A stretch of DNA of 8,327 bases from Candidatus Altimarinota bacterium (GTDB lineage: Bacteria; Patescibacteriota; Gracilibacteria; BD1-5; UBA2023), in the NCBI GenBank assembly GCA_003488655.1, contig DNKW01000054.1, forward strand, positions 1 through 8,327, given 5' to 3'. A program made the translations under genes and the position numbers. Shown here piece by piece: positions 6,484-8,327 of this stretch. Position 1 is the first letter of the stretch. Each line of letters begins with the position of its first letter. The notes under the pieces are model-generated. The model worked only from the letters and a program-made list of their open reading frames with translations, ran no database searches and was not told where the DNA came from.

Positions 6484-8327
6484 CTACAACACCTTCTCTA
6501 TCATGTACATCCCTTCCCCGACAGTAATACTCTTATCCGACTGGAAATACCGCGTTGCAAATTGATCCTTCCAGAGAAAATTATACCGTATACGAAGAGT
6601 GGTAATCATATCTTTGTATTCACCCGCCTCGTCAATCCACTTTTTATCCTCATTTACAATGGGCGAACCATTGACCGCGCTGACAACGAGACTCGCGAAT
6701 TCCGCACGGGATACCTTCTTATAATCATCAAGTCGGCTCATACGCGTTTCAAAATCTTTTGTTCTTGTGAAAATCTGCTGTTTTTTTATCTGATCGTCCC
6801 CTGCCTTGAGAAAAAGATGAGCAAGTGTATTTCGTATCAACTCTTTTGCCTGCTTTCCTATAAGCTCGCGATCTTGGAGGATATATCCGGAACTTGGTTT
6901 CATAAGTCCCTTTTTGAGCGCATTTATGGTTTCTGGAAAATACGTATAGGATTTATCGATACCGTTCGGATTGGTAATAAGGATATCTTTGTTGCTCTTT
7001 GCGAGAGTTTTTTTTGTACTTTTTTTAACTACTACAAGACCGATGGGCATATAATCGAATGGGAGAATGTTCGCGAGAAGAACCCCACGATAGGTATCTT
7101 CATATCCAAATTCCAATTCCTCTACCAGTTCGCTCGTACTGCATTTCCGAACGCTTCGCTTAGAAACATTACAAAACTTCGCTTTCCCCGTGAGAGATTT
7201 CAGAATATAGCGACCGCTGTAGGGGATGTCGATTTGGTTGGAGGAATACTTGGTTCGAAATACTACTCCGGTGAGTTTTTCATCCGCGAGAACGATGGAT
7301 TTATTGTGGATAATAACCGCTTGATCCGGTGCTGTCATCTCGCTTTTTTTATAGATATTGATACTGGTGGTGAGAAATATTCGTTTCCCAATCTTCAGGC
7401 TGATACCATATTTCCCGGGTTTTATCCCGGTAATCTGAAATTCCCGCACTCCATTTTCGATAGCAATGATAGTATCCGGAAAAAGCTTGATTCCGGCACG
7501 ATCGTATGAGAGAATCAACCCTTCTGCCGGAAGACTTCCGGTAAACGGCTTATTACGATAATTCACATTAATTCGCGCAGTATGTGTTTTCCCTGCTTCG
7601 AGATTGTTTCCGGGAACTCAGAGACTCACCGAGAGTGTATGATCTTTGAAGAACTCTTCTATTTCCTCGTCAAGAATCTGCTCGCGGGTTTTGATAGTCT
7701 TCTGTTCGATCTTAGGTGCCGTCTTCCCTTTCTCCTGAAGCATCTGCACGGCCGCAGTGGTGGTGATAGTTCCATTCTCGAGAAAAGCTATGGGATCAAT
7801 GGTATTTGCCGTCAGAAAATCCCGACAAAGCCCCCTATCAACGATTGTCATCGGATCTTTTCATTTCCCGCAAGTGATATAATAATAGGGATGTGCTTGA
7901 TTGCCCGTATCAAGTTGAAAATGCAGATGATTTCCATAGGAGTTTCCTGTATTTCCCACTTCTCCGATCTTATCGCTCGCCTTTACAAAAGTCCCCTTCG
8001 TCACATTTGTTTTCGAGAGGTGGGCATAATTGGAATAGAGAGCTTTTCCGTCGGAAAGTGTATGCTTAATGGAGACCGTATTTCCCCACCCCATTTGCCA
8101 TCCGGCAGAAAGTACTTCTCCGTCTCCGATGGATTGCACGGGAGTACCTTGTGCCGTAGAAATATCCATTCACAGATGACTCCCATATCCCACATCCCAC
8201 CCGTAGGTGTAGGTTGCTCCCCAGAGTACAGAATAGATACGACGATATTCTTTGTTGTTTTTAAAATTTGCATAATCGGCACCGGTAATTCGCGGGAGTG
8301 CCATTTTACAGCCGTTATCGAGCGTAC
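6484..8327 (-). CDS. M23 (LytM-type) metallopeptidase with Ig-like and SLH-like regions, UGA=Gly, N-terminus outside window
   Basis: With TGA read as Gly, one frame runs from the window edge (first full codon 8323-8325, residue 1 here) to TAG 6484-6486: 613 residues. In-frame TGAs lie at 8170, 7861 and 7618 (residues 52, 155, 236). Residues about 35-150 are a peptidase M23 domain: HxGxD at 50-54 (Gly52 is UGA), GTPV, GDGEV, YAHL with His102, GNTGNS and HLHF (133-136). By homology to LytM, His50, Asp54 and His135 bind zinc, and His102 and His133 act in catalysis. All are present, so an active peptidoglycan endopeptidase is likely. Residues about 230-330 look like a beta-sandwich. Two SLH-like repeats, about 458-508 (INALKKGLMKPSSG) and 535-613 (VSRAEFASLV, ending IEKVL), suggest binding to the cell wall or S-layer; these are diverged and less certain. 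A second TAG (6481-6483) directly follows the stop. Export signal and start are upstream of the window. Confidence 0.9.

Noticed and set aside
6562..7509. A 315-residue plus-strand open frame opposite the M23 gene
   Set aside because: It overlaps a gene with clear family motifs, and its translation is rich in Phe, Ile and Cys without any domain, as expected for an antisense shadow.
8170..8172. UGA as selenocysteine or tryptophan
   Set aside because: Eleven UGAs in structural proteins, including Gly-rich turns and a linker, do not fit selenocysteine; the HxGxD site and the normal use of TGG for Trp favour glycine.
1..8327. tRNA, rRNA, CRISPR array or transposase gene
   Set aside because: No cloverleaf, rRNA-like block, regularly spaced repeat series or transposase motif was seen on either strand; the only repeats are the inverted ones listed.

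Overview
The window is best read with genetic code 25, in which UGA encodes glycine. This points to a Patescibacteria/CPR bacterium of the Gracilibacteria (BD1-5) or Absconditabacteria (SR1) type; I lean towards Gracilibacteria. Read with the standard code, the minus strand breaks into a series of fragments. All breaks in positions 3-4904 are TGA codons in one single frame (8 of them), and all breaks in 6484-8327 are TGA codons in one other frame (3). TAA and TAG are the only stops that end genes here. One TGA falls on the conserved Gly of the HxGxD zinc motif of an M23 peptidase, and another lies inside a poly-Gly linker, so glycine is the natural reading. The identification as Gracilibacteria rests on the code and on protein style, not on any marker gene.

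Layout. (1) Positions 1-4904, minus strand: one giant secreted surface protein of at least 1634 residues. It has a signal peptide, a FISUMP-type (Fibrobacter major paralogous) domain, a Gly-rich linker, a long array of Ig-like (SbsA/Big_5-type) beta domains and a carboxypeptidase-regulatory-like domain; its C-terminus lies outside the window. (2) Positions 4905-5073: AT-rich divergent promoter region with a perfect 12-bp palindrome. (3) Positions 5074-5520, plus strand: a small type IV pilin-like protein. (4) Positions 5521-5714: convergent intergenic region with three inverted-repeat structures, including an imperfect palindrome of about 124 bp whose right arm ends in the hrcA stop codon. (5) Positions 5715-6413, minus strand: a short HrcA heat-shock repressor with its own recognisable promoter. 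(6) Positions 6484-8327, minus strand: an M23 (LytM-type) peptidase fused to an Ig-like region and two SLH-like repeats; its N-terminus lies outside the window.

How the genes relate. Three of the four genes encode cell-surface products: an adhesin-like giant protein, a pilin and a wall-anchored peptidoglycan hydrolase. The pilin and the giant protein diverge from a shared control region and may be co-regulated. HrcA is unlinked here to grpE, dnaK or dnaJ, and no CIRCE operator is visible. No RNA genes, CRISPR arrays or transposase genes were found.
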